Assembly: GCA_030447725.1 (NCBI GenBank) | Contig: JAUJOQ010000002.1 | Location: 365,505-429,504 of the forward strand | Direction of reading: 5' to 3' | DNA: 64,000 bases | Source of the DNA: Thermoleophilaceae bacterium | GTDB lineage: Bacteria > Actinomycetota > Thermoleophilia > Solirubrobacterales > Thermoleophilaceae | Shown here: one piece after another, positions 39,401 through 47,458 of the stretch | How positions within the stretch are numbered: position 1 is the stretch's first letter | Layout of the letters: each line of letters starts with the position of its first letter | Notes under the pieces: model-generated | The model's input: only the letters and a program-made list of their open reading frames with translations | Database searches by the model: none | What the model was told of the DNA's origin: nothing | Made by a program: the position numbers and the translations under genes

Positions 39401-40053
39401 GCTCGACGGCGATCACGAAGATCGCCCAGGCGATCGACCAGCCGCCCGCGAAGGTGACCGCGCCGGTGCGCGGGACGGGCACTCAAAGAGTGCTCGACTA
39501 CTCCATCCGCCGCCGCAAGGGCCAGCGTGTGACCTTCGTCGAGATCGACGCCGCAGGCGGCACCCGGCCGATCGGCACCGTCGACGGCGGCGGGAGTGGC
39601 AAGCTGCGGTTCGCACCGGCGCCCGGCCGCGGCGTCCGCCGGATCGAGGCGCGGTTCGAGCTGGCCGGGCTGGGGGCCGAGCGCGAGGTCGTGGCCCGCT
39701 TCGCGCCGCCGTCGCCCCGCCTCGCCCGCCCCCGCGGGCTGAGGGTGCGCCGCCGCGGCACGAGCCTGCGCGTCAGCTGGGCGAGGGTCGCGGGCGCGCG
39801 GCGCTACGAGCTGGTGGTCAGCTCTTCGGGCGACGGCTCGCGGGTGCGCAGGACCCGCGGGCGGCGAGCCGTCATCAAGGGGATCGAGAAGTCCAGCGCC
39901 GGCCGGGTGACGGTGCGCGCCGTGGACCGGCTGCGTGAGGGGCGGCCGGCCAAAGCCCGCTTCCGCCGGACCGCGCGCCGCAAGACCCGCTTCGCGCCCC
40001 TCGGCCGGTGCCGAATCCAGCGCGCGAGGACCTTCTGCAGGACGAGGCGATAG
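36397..40053 (+). CDS. Very large secreted LamG-domain protein with poly-Pro linker and FN3-like C-terminus
   Basis: About 1218 residues. A Sec signal peptide (VTRGTWLSTAFGVFVAVLLCAPAFATHA) follows GTG 36397, which has GGAAGG upstream. A LamG (concanavalin-like) domain of about 200 residues includes LRFGITSSNAFVPGRFGRAFHFG, WVRAPSSPGTVRYVV, WHLVAGTFDGSTVRFYLDG and DDIDEARIYSRALSATEIA. A linker with some 35 Pro residues, a PKD-like stretch (DVSGQYQELRWNLAGDGRPE), about 600 residues of unassigned beta-rich sequence, and an FN3-like end (PRGLRVRRRGTSLRVSWARVAGARRYELVVSSSG) with an Arg-rich tail follow. It is presumably a surface adhesion or carbohydrate-contact protein; no sortase motif or anchor was seen. 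Confidence 0.8.
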   Translation: MTRGTWLSTAFGVFVAVLLCAPAFATHAEPLRAQWHWDDGFSTGSESTAGTPDSSGHGLSLRFGITSSNAFVPGRFGRAFHFGEFGYADRSSDPLLEPQTVTVLAWVRAPSSPGTVRYVVAKGAGGCAPAAYGMYTGSNGGLHFYVNNGAAVHAPGVAPSAVWNGAWHLVAGTFDGSTVRFYLDGNQVGAGQAAAGPIRYGQEVRDLTFAHYASGGGCSFRTKYPDDIDEARIYSRALSATEIARLAAAPGPAPPVLVPDGPPPPPPPPPPPPPPPPPPPPPPPPPPSPEPPPPDPGPSPFPGPSPFPQPTAAPRVSSVRPIGLPGRNRATLLTADVSGQYQELRWNLAGDGRPEIVGRTGQTSLLFRPRPGKSVISVTPVGPGGAGPAFTMPVSGPRSLGSAFLNAVGRRLRKEPPVYGVGPEKGFLGGEIRNVVKKSDPCVVLAPTTIKAGMLEVTGCLTPITSVDQIPPGERGILEDIARNLAPNPGRYLNLADGFRAIGAVKVNGVKLTPRGDGAIVLYPKATVIASSNAELSAGGLKLANPDRFVLNTDPVGGQIPVGSFARAADSIKRLAGFELFGDVQVALTPEGARIGANLELPEWLKSGGVKFSSAVAMRATNDRGLILDSMRIGPLDADLGALNIQQFRIDYAKEGNDDIWRGQGKACVISGACLDMIPDKGSVVIKNGGLDFAGATLDFPPPGPPLFAGVNLESIGFKFGLNPTRAGGRMRVGVLSIYKIGGRLILAFPSPATPYVFDRNEVGPGFPESFYGRAHTRPTIGIAADASLRAPLVGSIGLGNGYFLYEYPGYVAFGGGINQDFLVATFKGYLQGEINTGNGPGKGRYNIFGKSETCITPLVCYGGDAVVSSRGAAGCVRPGVLPDFGLGVRSTGEIVVQGFGCVWSPFAEFNVKGDAATAQAGDPLEFRIGAGDPGRTLRLDGANGAPRVRVTVPGGQVIESTAEPVTTRGGLRIIHLDKVKTTAVGLRDPRPGVYRVEPLPGSTAITKIAQAIDQPPAKVTAPVRGTGTQRVLDYSIRRRKGQRVTFVEIDAAGGTRPIGTVDGGGSGKLRFAPAPGRGVRRIEARFELAGLGAEREVVARFAPPSPRLARPRGLRVRRRGTSLRVSWARVAGARRYELVVSSSGDGSRVRRTRGRRAVIKGIEKSSAGRVTVRAVDRLREGRPAKARFRRTARRKTRFAPLGRCRIQRARTFCRTRR
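37170..37290 (+). repeat. Poly-proline coding CCG/CCT repeat
   Basis: Nearly uninterrupted proline codons (about 35) form the hinge between the LamG domain and the rest of the protein. In-frame and coding, and a likely hot spot for length change. Confidence 0.7.
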
Positions 40054-40087
40054 AACCCGTGCTCGGTCGCTGGCGCGCCGTCTGCGC

Positions 40088-41062
40088 CTAACCCAGCTGC
40101 TGTTTGAACCCCTCGATGGTCTCCACCACAGAAGGGTCGGCCCCGGCGAGCTCCGCCATCTCGATCGAGACGAGGTCGCCCAGCATCACCAGGGAGAGCA
40201 CATGGTCGACACGGGTCTCCCCGCGCGCGGCCACCCGGACCGCCGGCACCCCTGCGCGCTCGATCAGCTCCGCGGTCAGCTCGATCCGCCGCTCGATCCG
40301 CGGATGCGCGCCCGGAGCCGACAGCAACACCGCCGCGGGCGATGCGTGGGCCGCCGCCCACTCCCAGCCCTGGATCTCGTTGTGGTTGGCCTCCGGCAGC
40401 GCGCCGGCGAAGGCCGCCGACTTGGCGTTCTCGTTCATCTGTGTCTTCCAGCGCCCGGCCGGCGCGGCCGTGAGCTCGGCGCCGTACACCACCGGGAGCC
40501 GCTCGTGCAGCGTCTCGGCGATCGCGCGCGCCTCGCCGGGGTCGTCGCCGAGAGCGGTGAGCGTGCCGGCCGCGCCTTCGAGCTCTGTCCGCAGCGAGGG
40601 AGCCGCCCGGCATGCGGCGGCGCACTCGAGGGCCGCCACCGTCATGTAGATGACCGCGGCCCGCGGCTGCATGCCGGACGGTATCCCGATCACGGGCACG
40701 CCTTCTTCGCGGGCGCGCTCGGCCAGCGGCCCGCCCGTGGTGAGCGCCACCCGCGGCGCTCGGGCGGCGCCGGCCGCCTCGTAGCAGTAGAGCGTCTCCT
40801 CGGTCGAGCCCGAGTAGCTGGCGCAGAGCACGAGCGTGTCGGGACCGACCCAGGGATCGGGCACGTAACCTCGCACGGTACGCACCGGCCGCATCGCCCG
40901 CGGGCCGATCGCCGCCGCCGCCAGGTCGCCCCCCACGGCCGAGCCGCCCATGCCACAGACCATCAATCCGCCGGGAGCCTCGCGCTGGGGCACCTTCGCG
41001 GCCTCGACGCGCCACAGCGCGTCGCCGATCTGGTGCGGCTGGGCGAGTACGTCGTCCCTCAC
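40088..41062 (-). CDS. Bifunctional phosphoglucose/phosphomannose isomerase family protein
   Basis: A 324-residue two-SIS-domain isomerase: GLMVCGMGGSAVGGDLAAAA, VLCASYSGSTEETLYCYEAA with the sugar-phosphate Ser/Thr loop, and LPEANHNEIQGWEWA holding the catalytic Glu and His. Interconverts glucose-6-P and fructose-6-P, and mannose-6-P, feeding sugar-nucleotide synthesis. Starts at GTG 41062, whose GTGA overlaps the stop of the preceding pyrophosphorylase gene, so the two are coupled. Longer frames up to 41353 are not supported. Confidence 0.88.
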   Translation of the reverse strand: MRDDVLAQPHQIGDALWRVEAAKVPQREAPGGLMVCGMGGSAVGGDLAAAAIGPRAMRPVRTVRGYVPDPWVGPDTLVLCASYSGSTEETLYCYEAAGAARAPRVALTTGGPLAERAREEGVPVIGIPSGMQPRAAVIYMTVAALECAAACRAAPSLRTELEGAAGTLTALGDDPGEARAIAETLHERLPVVYGAELTAAPAGRWKTQMNENAKSAAFAGALPEANHNEIQGWEWAAAHASPAAVLLSAPGAHPRIERRIELTAELIERAGVPAVRVAARGETRVDHVLSLVMLGDLVSIEMAELAGADPSVVETIEGFKQQLG

Positions 41063-42108
41063 GCGACCCTTTCCCCCGGCTGCACGGCCACCCCGGGATC
41101 GACGCGGGCGCCGGCCGCCACCACCGCGCCCTCGCCCACGCGCGCACCCGCTCCCACCAGGACCCCGGACTCGATACGGGCGCCGTCGCCCACCTGCACT
41201 CGATCGGCAAGCACGCTGTCTCTCACGTGGCAGTCGGCCCCGATCCTCACCCGGTCGTGGAGCACGGAGCGCTCCACCGTCGAGTCGCTGCCGACGGAGC
41301 AGTGAGCGCCCAGCACCGACTGAGGGCCGATGTGCGCGCCGGCGGTGAGGCATCCCTCCCCGATCAGCGAGCCGGTCTCGTCACGAGGTCCGAGCTTGGA
41401 CTCGGGTCTGCCGCCGAGCAGGTCGTAGGTGGCCTCGAGGTAGCGCTCGGGCGTTCCGATGTCCATCCAGTAGCCCTCGGCGGTCCAGCCGTAGAGACCC
41501 TCGTCGACCAGACGCGGAAACACCTCGCGCTCGAAGGAGACCGCACGCCCGGAGGGCACCGTGGTCTCGATCACCTCGCGCTCGATCACATAGGCGCCGG
41601 CGTTGACGCGATTGGTGGGTGCCGGACCGTCCGACTTCTCGAGGAACGCCTCCACCCTGCCCTGGGAGTCGGTGGGAACCACGCCGTAGGCCGCCGTGTC
41701 ATCCACGGCGATCAGCGCGAGCGTGACCCGAGCTCCCGTGCGCTCGTGCTGTCCCAGCTCCGCGGTCAGGTCCATGTCGGTGAGCACGTCGCCGTTGAGG
41801 ACCAGCAGGCGCTCGGCGAGCACCCCCTCGTCGAGGGCCAGGCGCACCGGGCCGGCCGTGCCCAGCGGCTCGGCCTCGATCACGTAGCGCAGCCGCATGC
41901 CCTCGTAGATGTCGCCGAGCACGTCGCGCACGCCGTCGGACATGAAGCCGCAGGAGAGGATCGCCTCCGTCACCCCGTGGCCGCGCAGCCAGTCGAGCAT
42001 GAAGGCGAGAAACGGCCGACCGGCCAGCGGCAGCACGGGCTTCGGTGTTGTCAGGGTGAGCGGACGCAGACGCGTGCCCTGCCCGCCGGCGAGCACCAGC
42101 GCCTGCAT
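41059..42108 (-). CDS. NDP-sugar pyrophosphorylase (mannose-1-phosphate guanylyltransferase type)
   Basis: A 349-residue nucleotidyltransferase. The N-terminal GT-A fold has ALVLAGGQGTRLRPLTLTTPKPVLPLAGRPF and VLNGDVLTDMDL (metal-binding Asp) and ends in YWMDIGTPERYLEATYDLL. A left-handed beta-helix of hexapeptide repeats follows (IGPQSVLGAHCSVGSDSTVERSVL). This architecture is that of GDP-mannose or glucose-1-P thymidylyl/uridylyltransferases; the nucleotide is not certain. ATG 42108 is used; TTG 42114 overlaps the stop of the preceding gene. Confidence 0.88.
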   Translation of the reverse strand: MQALVLAGGQGTRLRPLTLTTPKPVLPLAGRPFLAFMLDWLRGHGVTEAILSCGFMSDGVRDVLGDIYEGMRLRYVIEAEPLGTAGPVRLALDEGVLAERLLVLNGDVLTDMDLTAELGQHERTGARVTLALIAVDDTAAYGVVPTDSQGRVEAFLEKSDGPAPTNRVNAGAYVIEREVIETTVPSGRAVSFEREVFPRLVDEGLYGWTAEGYWMDIGTPERYLEATYDLLGGRPESKLGPRDETGSLIGEGCLTAGAHIGPQSVLGAHCSVGSDSTVERSVLHDRVRIGADCHVRDSVLADRVQVGDGARIESGVLVGAGARVGEGAVVAAGARVDPGVAVQPGERVA

Positions 42109-42110
42109 GC

Positions 42111-44813
42111 TCAACGGCCGATGCCCTCGTAGATGAAGCCGGCGTCTCGGAGCCCGTCACGGTCGAGGAAGTTGCGCCCGTCGACCACCAGCGGCGTGGC
42201 CATCCGGGCCTTCACTTCACCGGCCCAGTCGAGGTCGGCAAACTCGGGCCACTCGGTCACGAGCACCGCGGCGTCAGCGCCGTCGAGTGCCTCCCCGGCG
42301 GAGGCGCACACCCGCGCGCCGCCCAGCAGGTCGGCCGCATTCTGAGCCGCCACCGGGTCGTACACGCGCACGTTGGCGCCTTCTCCCTGCAGCCGTGCCG
42401 CCAGCACCAGGCTGGTGGCCTCGCGCACATCGTCGGTGTCGGGCTTGAACGCCACCCCCAGCAGGGCGATCTCGCGATTGACGAGCGATCCGAGATGCTT
42501 CAGCAGCTTGCCGATGGTGCGTCGCTTCTGCAGCTCGTTGACCTCGATCACCGCCGTGAGCAGCTGGAAATGATAGCCAGAGTTGCCGGCCAGCTGCTTG
42601 AGGGCGGAGACGTCTTTTGGGAAGCAGTTCGACACGATGGCGCCGCTGCTGGTGACAAAGGTATGCGCCCCCGGAACCTCCATCGAATACACGGGTTCGT
42701 CCGCGAACGATGTCTCCGCGGACACGACCCGGACGAAGACGGGCCCTTCGCCGGTGCGGCGGTAGCCGGTCGGAGCGATCCTCTTCTCCTGACGCGAGAT
42801 CGTCGCGAGTACACCAGGGCGGTCTCGAATGGGCACAAGGTCGATGGCGCGCTCCAACTGGTCAGCTCCACTGATTCGTATCCAGTGAGTGTCCTTCGTG
42901 CTCTTGGCGACCCGACCGATGCGCCTGGAGGCCACGACTCCTAGATCGCCCAACAGTCTCAGGACGCCGTCGGCGAGCTCATCGCTCACGGTGCCGAGCT
43001 CGATGATCGCGCTCGGCCCGCCGTTGATCAAAGACCACGATCCGTCGCCCTCGAAAAGGCCCGAGAGAAGCGCCCACTTGTCTTCCGCCGGGCGGTCCCA
43101 GATGAGGTCGGGCAGCCGCTGCGCGTAGGAAGTCCGGCCCAGTCCCAGCACCCGCGTCCACCACGTGCTGAGTAGACGCGATGAGACCTTGACCATGCGG
43201 GAAGTCTCCAACCGAGGCGTGCGGACCCGCGCCCCATGGCGCAGCCAGAAGGCAGCCACCTCTTCCACCAGGTGGTCCTCCCTGGTGGGGTGGAAGAACC
43301 ACGCCAGCCGGAAGTTGGGCGCGAGCTGACAGTGACCCTCGGCCAGGTACAGGCCCACCACTCGCCAGAACGCCCTATCCAGTTGCACTTCGCTTGAGAT
43401 CTCGTTTCCGCTGCGTGCTGTGCGCAGCGTCGATCCCTCGATCGCGATCCCGGAACGCGCCAGCTCGTCCAGCCGCAGGACGCCGGTCGTCTTGACGACG
43501 CCAGAGCGCTGCGCCGTGCCCGTTCGTCCGTTGAAGACCAGTCGCCGCTCTTCTATGGGGCGAGACAACAGTTCGGCAAGCGCAGTCGTCCGTGGGCGGA
43601 CGATGACCCGGCTCTCGGAGAGTTCGGCGGCCTCACCCGCCCCGAGCAGTGAGGCAAGTCGGGACGGGTCGGCTTGAGTGCCTACTCCCTGGGCGAGCGG
43701 AATCCAGTCCTCCGGCGTGAGCTCACAGGCGAGCTTGATCTCCGTCTCCGTCGTCACGCCGTCGCCGACACGCCACGGGTGATCGCCCGTGCAGCGGATA
43801 CGTCTTCCCATCTTGGTGCGCACCTCGACCATCGAGCCCTTGTAGTCCCGCCTCGTGAGGCACATCACCGGAAGGAACAGGGGATCGGCCTGGCCCGGAA
43901 CCCAGGAGAGGACCTCCAGATCCACGGGGACCTGCACCTCTCCACCGTCCGGCTCGTCCTCGTCGGCCAGTCTCTGCCAGAGCCGCTCGAGACTCAGCAG
44001 CTGCGTGCGCCCCCGGGTTCGGACCAGCACCGTCTCGCTGCCCGCCAGGCAGCTACCCCCGTACCCGATCCCCGGCCGCAGGAACTTGTTCCCGATCCGC
44101 TCGTCAAGGCCCATGCCGCGGGCCACCTCCAAGACGTCGGCGCCGAGTTCCTCGGACACGTTGGCGATCTCGTTTATGAACGAGATCTTGGTGGCGAGGA
44201 AGGCGTTGGAGGCCAGCTTGATCATCTCGGCGCTCGCCACGTCGGTGCGCACGATCGGGGCGCCCAACGGCCCGTAGAGCGCGGCTACGCGATCCGCGAA
44301 CCCCTCCGAGCCCTCACCGGCCCCCACCACCACCCGATCGGGGCGCATGAAGTCCTCGACCGCAGTGCCCTCCTTGAGGAACTCCGGGTTCGAGACGTAG
44401 CCGAGCCCGTCACGGCGGCGCCGGATGGAGCGTCCGGTGCCCACCGGCACCGTGCTCTTCATCACGATCGCGTGCTCGCCCGAGTCGCCCAGGTCGTCGA
44501 TCACCGACTGCACGCGCGACAGGTCCGCGTCGCCCGAATAGGTGGGCGGCGTGTCGACGCAGCAGAAGAGCAGCCGGGTGCGCTCGAGCACCTCCTCCAT
44601 CGAGGTGGTGAACGTGAGCCGATCGGCGTTTCGCTCCAGCAGCTCGCCCAGTCCCGGCTCGTGCATGGGCACCTCGCCGCGCGATAGCGACTCCACCTTC
44701 TCGGCCACGATGTCGCGCGCCACGACGTCGTGGCCCAGCTCGGCGAAGCAGGCTGCCGTGCACAGACCGACCCAGCCGGCGCCGATCACTCCTATGGGTT
44801 CCTTCTCGGCCAA
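42111..44813 (-). CDS. ugd: UDP-glucose 6-dehydrogenase interrupted by an intein
   Basis: The 900-residue precursor consists of a UDP-glucose dehydrogenase of 425 residues and an intein of 475. N-extein (1-254): NAD fold GVIGAGWVGLCTA, STVPVGTG, NPEFLKEGTAVEDFMRPDRVVVG, catalytic-Lys region KLASNAFLATKISFINEIA, ending LRPGIGYGGS. C-extein (from residue 730): CFPKDVSALKQ with the catalytic Cys, then GVAFKPDTDDVREATS and a Rossmann domain. The joined sequence GYGGSCFPKD is the normal active site. The product, UDP-glucuronate, feeds capsule or glycolipid. TTG 44813 has TACCCT seven bases upstream. It leads the sugar operon. Confidence 0.95.
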   Translation of the reverse strand: MAEKEPIGVIGAGWVGLCTAACFAELGHDVVARDIVAEKVESLSRGEVPMHEPGLGELLERNADRLTFTTSMEEVLERTRLLFCCVDTPPTYSGDADLSRVQSVIDDLGDSGEHAIVMKSTVPVGTGRSIRRRRDGLGYVSNPEFLKEGTAVEDFMRPDRVVVGAGEGSEGFADRVAALYGPLGAPIVRTDVASAEMIKLASNAFLATKISFINEIANVSEELGADVLEVARGMGLDERIGNKFLRPGIGYGGSCLAGSETVLVRTRGRTQLLSLERLWQRLADEDEPDGGEVQVPVDLEVLSWVPGQADPLFLPVMCLTRRDYKGSMVEVRTKMGRRIRCTGDHPWRVGDGVTTETEIKLACELTPEDWIPLAQGVGTQADPSRLASLLGAGEAAELSESRVIVRPRTTALAELLSRPIEERRLVFNGRTGTAQRSGVVKTTGVLRLDELARSGIAIEGSTLRTARSGNEISSEVQLDRAFWRVVGLYLAEGHCQLAPNFRLAWFFHPTREDHLVEEVAAFWLRHGARVRTPRLETSRMVKVSSRLLSTWWTRVLGLGRTSYAQRLPDLIWDRPAEDKWALLSGLFEGDGSWSLINGGPSAIIELGTVSDELADGVLRLLGDLGVVASRRIGRVAKSTKDTHWIRISGADQLERAIDLVPIRDRPGVLATISRQEKRIAPTGYRRTGEGPVFVRVVSAETSFADEPVYSMEVPGAHTFVTSSGAIVSNCFPKDVSALKQLAGNSGYHFQLLTAVIEVNELQKRRTIGKLLKHLGSLVNREIALLGVAFKPDTDDVREATSLVLAARLQGEGANVRVYDPVAAQNAADLLGGARVCASAGEALDGADAAVLVTEWPEFADLDWAGEVKARMATPLVVDGRNFLDRDGLRDAGFIYEGIGR
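42627..44051 (-). mobile_element. LAGLIDADG intein in UDP-glucose dehydrogenase
   Basis: 475 residues. Block A is CLAGSETVLVRTRGR with the splicing Cys1. Block B is IRCTGDHPWRVGDG at about residues 85-98, with the T-x-x-H motif. A homing endonuclease carries the two LAGLIDADG helices as VVGLYLAEGH (231-240) and LLSGLFEGDGSW (328-339), each with its acidic residue. Block F is VYSMEVPGAHTFVTSSG (454-470). The end is AIVSN, followed by extein Cys. The terminal Asn is present, but the penultimate residue is Ser in place of His. The insertion is exactly before the catalytic Cys of the host enzyme. Confidence 0.95.
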
Positions 44814-44820
44814 GCGGGTC

Positions 44821-44826
44821 AGGGTA
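44821..44826 (-). promoter_or_regulatory. Candidate -10 (TACCCT) of ugd
   Basis: TACCCT on the minus strand ends seven bases before TTG 44813, in the 24-base gap after the LCP gene. Confidence 0.35.
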
Positions 44827-44837
44827 TCCCGCCCGCG

Positions 44838-46325
44838 CTACGGAAGGCGGGCGGAGCGAGCGATCGCCAGCATCTGCTTGCCGGTGAGCGTCTGGCGCAG
44901 AGTGTTGGAGACCCAGTAGACCGCCTTGGACGTGCGCCACGCCACGAGGCGCACACGGTCGCCGTCGTAATGCAGCTCGAAGGTGCGGCCGCCCTGGGTG
45001 CGCTCCTCGGCATCCTCGCTGGCGAGGATGGGCGGGTTCTTCCAGGTGGTGCCCTGGATCCCGTAGTGGTCACCGGCGATCTCGCCGCGTATGGGCATCC
45101 GGTATGCGCGCTCGACCTTGCCCTCGGGCGTCTTGATCCTGTAGCTGCGCGGTGCCTGGTCCGCGAAGGCGCCCTTGAGGAAGACCGTGGGGTAGTAGAT
45201 CGGCAACCGGCCGGCGCCCTTGCGCTTGGCCTTCTGGATCGTGCGCACCGCCAGGTCCTTGCCGGACCCGGGGTCCTTGAAGAGGCCGCCGTCGGGATCT
45301 GCGGCGCCCGCCGCCTTCCTCGGGCGCAGCGCGCCGCCGTCCCCGCGCGGGCCCTGTGTCTCCTCGACACCCAGGAACTGCTGGGTCAGCCTCTTCACGG
45401 TCGCGTTGCTGGCGGTCACGTAGCTCGGCAGGCCGGCCGCCACGTCACCCTCGGTGATCTCACCCTCGAAATGGACCTCTCGCAGTGGCTGGTCCACCGA
45501 GTACACCGCGAGCTTGAGCAGTCGCAGGATCCCCTGACGCGACTTGAGCGCCTCGTCGGAAGATGTGTACCTGCCGAAGATCCTGATCAGCTTGTCGCGA
45601 TCGGTGTACAGCTGGCCTGTGCCGATCTGCTGCTTGGCCTCGCGCAGCACCTCCTGCTGGCGCGCGGAGCGCACGAGGTCGGTGTCCTCGTAGCGGAAGC
45701 GGGCGTACTCCAGCGCCTCCTCTCCGCAGAGCTTCTGGTAGCCGGGATAGATGTTGATGTAGGCGAACGCAGCGCTGTCGTTGAAGTAGCGCCGGTCGAT
45801 GTCGAGGTAGATGCAGCCGATCGCGTCCACGGCCCTGCGAAAGCCCTGGAAGTCGACGTTGATCACGTGGTTGACCGACAGGCCGGTGAGCCGGCGCACC
45901 GTCTTCAGCGCGAGGTTGGGGCCTCCGAGGTCGTAGGCGGCGTTGATCTTGTCGGTGCCGAAGCCGGGGATCTGAACCTTGAGGTCGCGCGGCAGCGACA
46001 TCAGCGCCGTGCCCTTGTCGGGATCGAGGCGCACGAGGATGATGGTGTCCGAGCGCGCGCCGGTGCCCGCGCCACCGTCGGTGGCGTTGTCCGGCCGGCG
46101 GTCGGAGCCCAGCAGCAGGATCGTCTGAGCTTCGCCCGGGTCGGTCTTCGCCAGGTTCTGAAGCTCAAGGCTGGGGTTTTCCTTCAGCGCGTCCACCACC
46201 TTGTCGACCTCGCGGAAGGCAGCCACGGCGGTGGCCGACGCGGTGGCGAAGACAATGAGCACGCAGCCCACGACCATGCGCTTCCAGAGGCCGGGCTTGG
46301 GGATGTCCTCGAAGGCGGGGCTCAC
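44838..46325 (-). CDS. LytR-CpsA-Psr (LCP) family glycopolymer ligase
   Basis: A 495-residue type II membrane protein: N-terminal helix MVVGCVLIVFATASATAVAAF, then the LCP domain with ILLLGSDRR, RSDTIILVRLDPDKGTALMSLPRDLKVQIPGFGTDKINAAYDLGG and ARFRYEDTDLVRSARQQEVL, which hold the Arg and Asp residues for pyrophosphate and lipid binding. LCP enzymes attach wall teichoic acid, arabinogalactan or capsule to peptidoglycan. A further 150-residue domain of unknown type ends the protein. GTG 46325 overlaps the M20 peptidase stop. Its place before ugd fits a role in wall glycopolymer attachment. Confidence 0.93.
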   Translation of the reverse strand: MSPAFEDIPKPGLWKRMVVGCVLIVFATASATAVAAFREVDKVVDALKENPSLELQNLAKTDPGEAQTILLLGSDRRPDNATDGGAGTGARSDTIILVRLDPDKGTALMSLPRDLKVQIPGFGTDKINAAYDLGGPNLALKTVRRLTGLSVNHVINVDFQGFRRAVDAIGCIYLDIDRRYFNDSAAFAYINIYPGYQKLCGEEALEYARFRYEDTDLVRSARQQEVLREAKQQIGTGQLYTDRDKLIRIFGRYTSSDEALKSRQGILRLLKLAVYSVDQPLREVHFEGEITEGDVAAGLPSYVTASNATVKRLTQQFLGVEETQGPRGDGGALRPRKAAGAADPDGGLFKDPGSGKDLAVRTIQKAKRKGAGRLPIYYPTVFLKGAFADQAPRSYRIKTPEGKVERAYRMPIRGEIAGDHYGIQGTTWKNPPILASEDAEERTQGGRTFELHYDGDRVRLVAWRTSKAVYWVSNTLRQTLTGKQMLAIARSARLP

Positions 46326-47458
46326 GCGATCTTGAGAGATGGATCGAGGGGCACCGCCCCAGCTTGCAACGGCGGCATACGCAGCCGCTGCGGGATCAAG
46401 CTCACGAACTCGACGAGGACCTCACGGTAGCTGTCCAGCGACTCGATCGACACCCATTCCTCCGGGCCGTGATGGCCCTCCCCCGTGGGCCCGAACTCGA
46501 CCCCGGGCACTCCGGCCTTCAGGAACGAGATCACGTCAGAGGTGCCATCTCGGCCCACGGCGATGCTCTCACGCAGCGGGGTGACCTTCGACACCGCTTC
46601 CTGCAGGACCTGCACGAAGTGGTTGTCGCGGGCCACCACGATCGGCTCGCGGTGAAAGACCTTGACGACCTCGACATCGGTCTGTGAGTTGACCGCCTCG
46701 ATGATCTGGTCCGGGTCCTGACCGGGCAGGTAGCGGATGTCGAGATCTATTCGGCAGGCGTCGGGCACCCGGTTCACCGCGTCGCCGCCGGCAATCCGGC
46801 CGAGGCTGATCGAAGGGCGATCGAACAGATCGGAGGACTCGCGCGTGAAGGGCAGGGACTCCATGGCGCGGAACACGTCCACGGCCTTGACCACGGCGTT
46901 GTCGCCCAGCCACGGCGTGGCGCCGTGCGCCGAGCACCCGCTCACCTGCACTCCGAGCGCCAGCACGCCCTTGGCCTGGACCCCGATGTGGAGGTTCGTC
47001 GGCTCGCCGGTGATGGCGAAGTCGCCGACGTAACCCTTTTCAACGACGTAGTCGGTCCCCCGCTTGCCCTGCTCGTCGGACTCCTCGTCGAAGACGCATA
47101 CGAGATGCACCTTCACCTCGCGCTGAGCGGCCAGGTCGCGGACGGCGCACATCATCGCGGCCAGCCCGCCCTTCATGTCATAGGCGCCGCGGCCATAGAG
47201 CCGGTCTCCCTCCGTGCGCGGCTCGAACTGCTCCGGCAGGCCCGGCACCACGTCCAGGTGGCCGTGGAGCACCACGGTGGGGCCGGCCCGGGCGCCCACC
47301 GTCGCGGCCAGCACCGGCAGGCCGTTGTGCTCGCCGCCCTTCACCTCGACGTCACGCGCCTCCAGCCAGCCATAGACGAAGGCGGCGGCCGCCTGCATTC
47401 CCTCGGGAGAGGACGTGTCGTAGGTGATCAGGCGCTCGGTCAGGGCGCACTCATCCAC
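46322..47458 (-). CDS. M20 family (ArgE/DapE/ACY1) metallopeptidase, copy 1
   Basis: A 378-residue dizinc amidohydrolase: VVLHGHLDVVPG (metal His and Asp), GRGAYDMKGGLAAMM (bridging Asp), VFDEESDEQGKRGTDY (catalytic Glu and metal Glu), GEPTNLHIG and the final EFGPTGEGHHGPEEWVS with the metal His. Possible substrates are N-acyl amino acids, succinyl-diaminopimelate or dipeptides; the sequence does not decide. It overlaps the next M20 gene by eight bases and the LCP gene by four, so the three are one operon. Confidence 0.88.
   Translation of the reverse strand: MDECALTERLITYDTSSPEGMQAAAAFVYGWLEARDVEVKGGEHNGLPVLAATVGARAGPTVVLHGHLDVVPGLPEQFEPRTEGDRLYGRGAYDMKGGLAAMMCAVRDLAAQREVKVHLVCVFDEESDEQGKRGTDYVVEKGYVGDFAITGEPTNLHIGVQAKGVLALGVQVSGCSAHGATPWLGDNAVVKAVDVFRAMESLPFTRESSDLFDRPSISLGRIAGGDAVNRVPDACRIDLDIRYLPGQDPDQIIEAVNSQTDVEVVKVFHREPIVVARDNHFVQVLQEAVSKVTPLRESIAVGRDGTSDVISFLKAGVPGVEFGPTGEGHHGPEEWVSIESLDSYREVLVEFVSLIPQRLRMPPLQAGAVPLDPSLKIA

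Noticed and set aside
36808..39486. An 892-residue open frame antisense to the LamG protein gene, and similar long antisense frames (for example 5685-8090)
   Set aside because: High GC keeps opposite frames open. These translations are His/Arg/Gly-rich low-complexity shadows without domain signatures, while the sense frame has a signal peptide and LamG motifs.
40088..41353. A 421-residue version of the PGI/PMI gene
   Set aside because: The first 97 residues are antisense-like low complexity within the pyrophosphorylase gene; GTG 41062 overlapping its stop gives the normal 324-residue protein.
42111..44813. A fusion of UDP-glucose dehydrogenase with a separate endonuclease gene
   Set aside because: The insert starts with Cys and ends with Asn before Cys, has blocks A, B and F, and its removal rebuilds the GYGGSCFPKD active site, so it is an intein and not a fusion.
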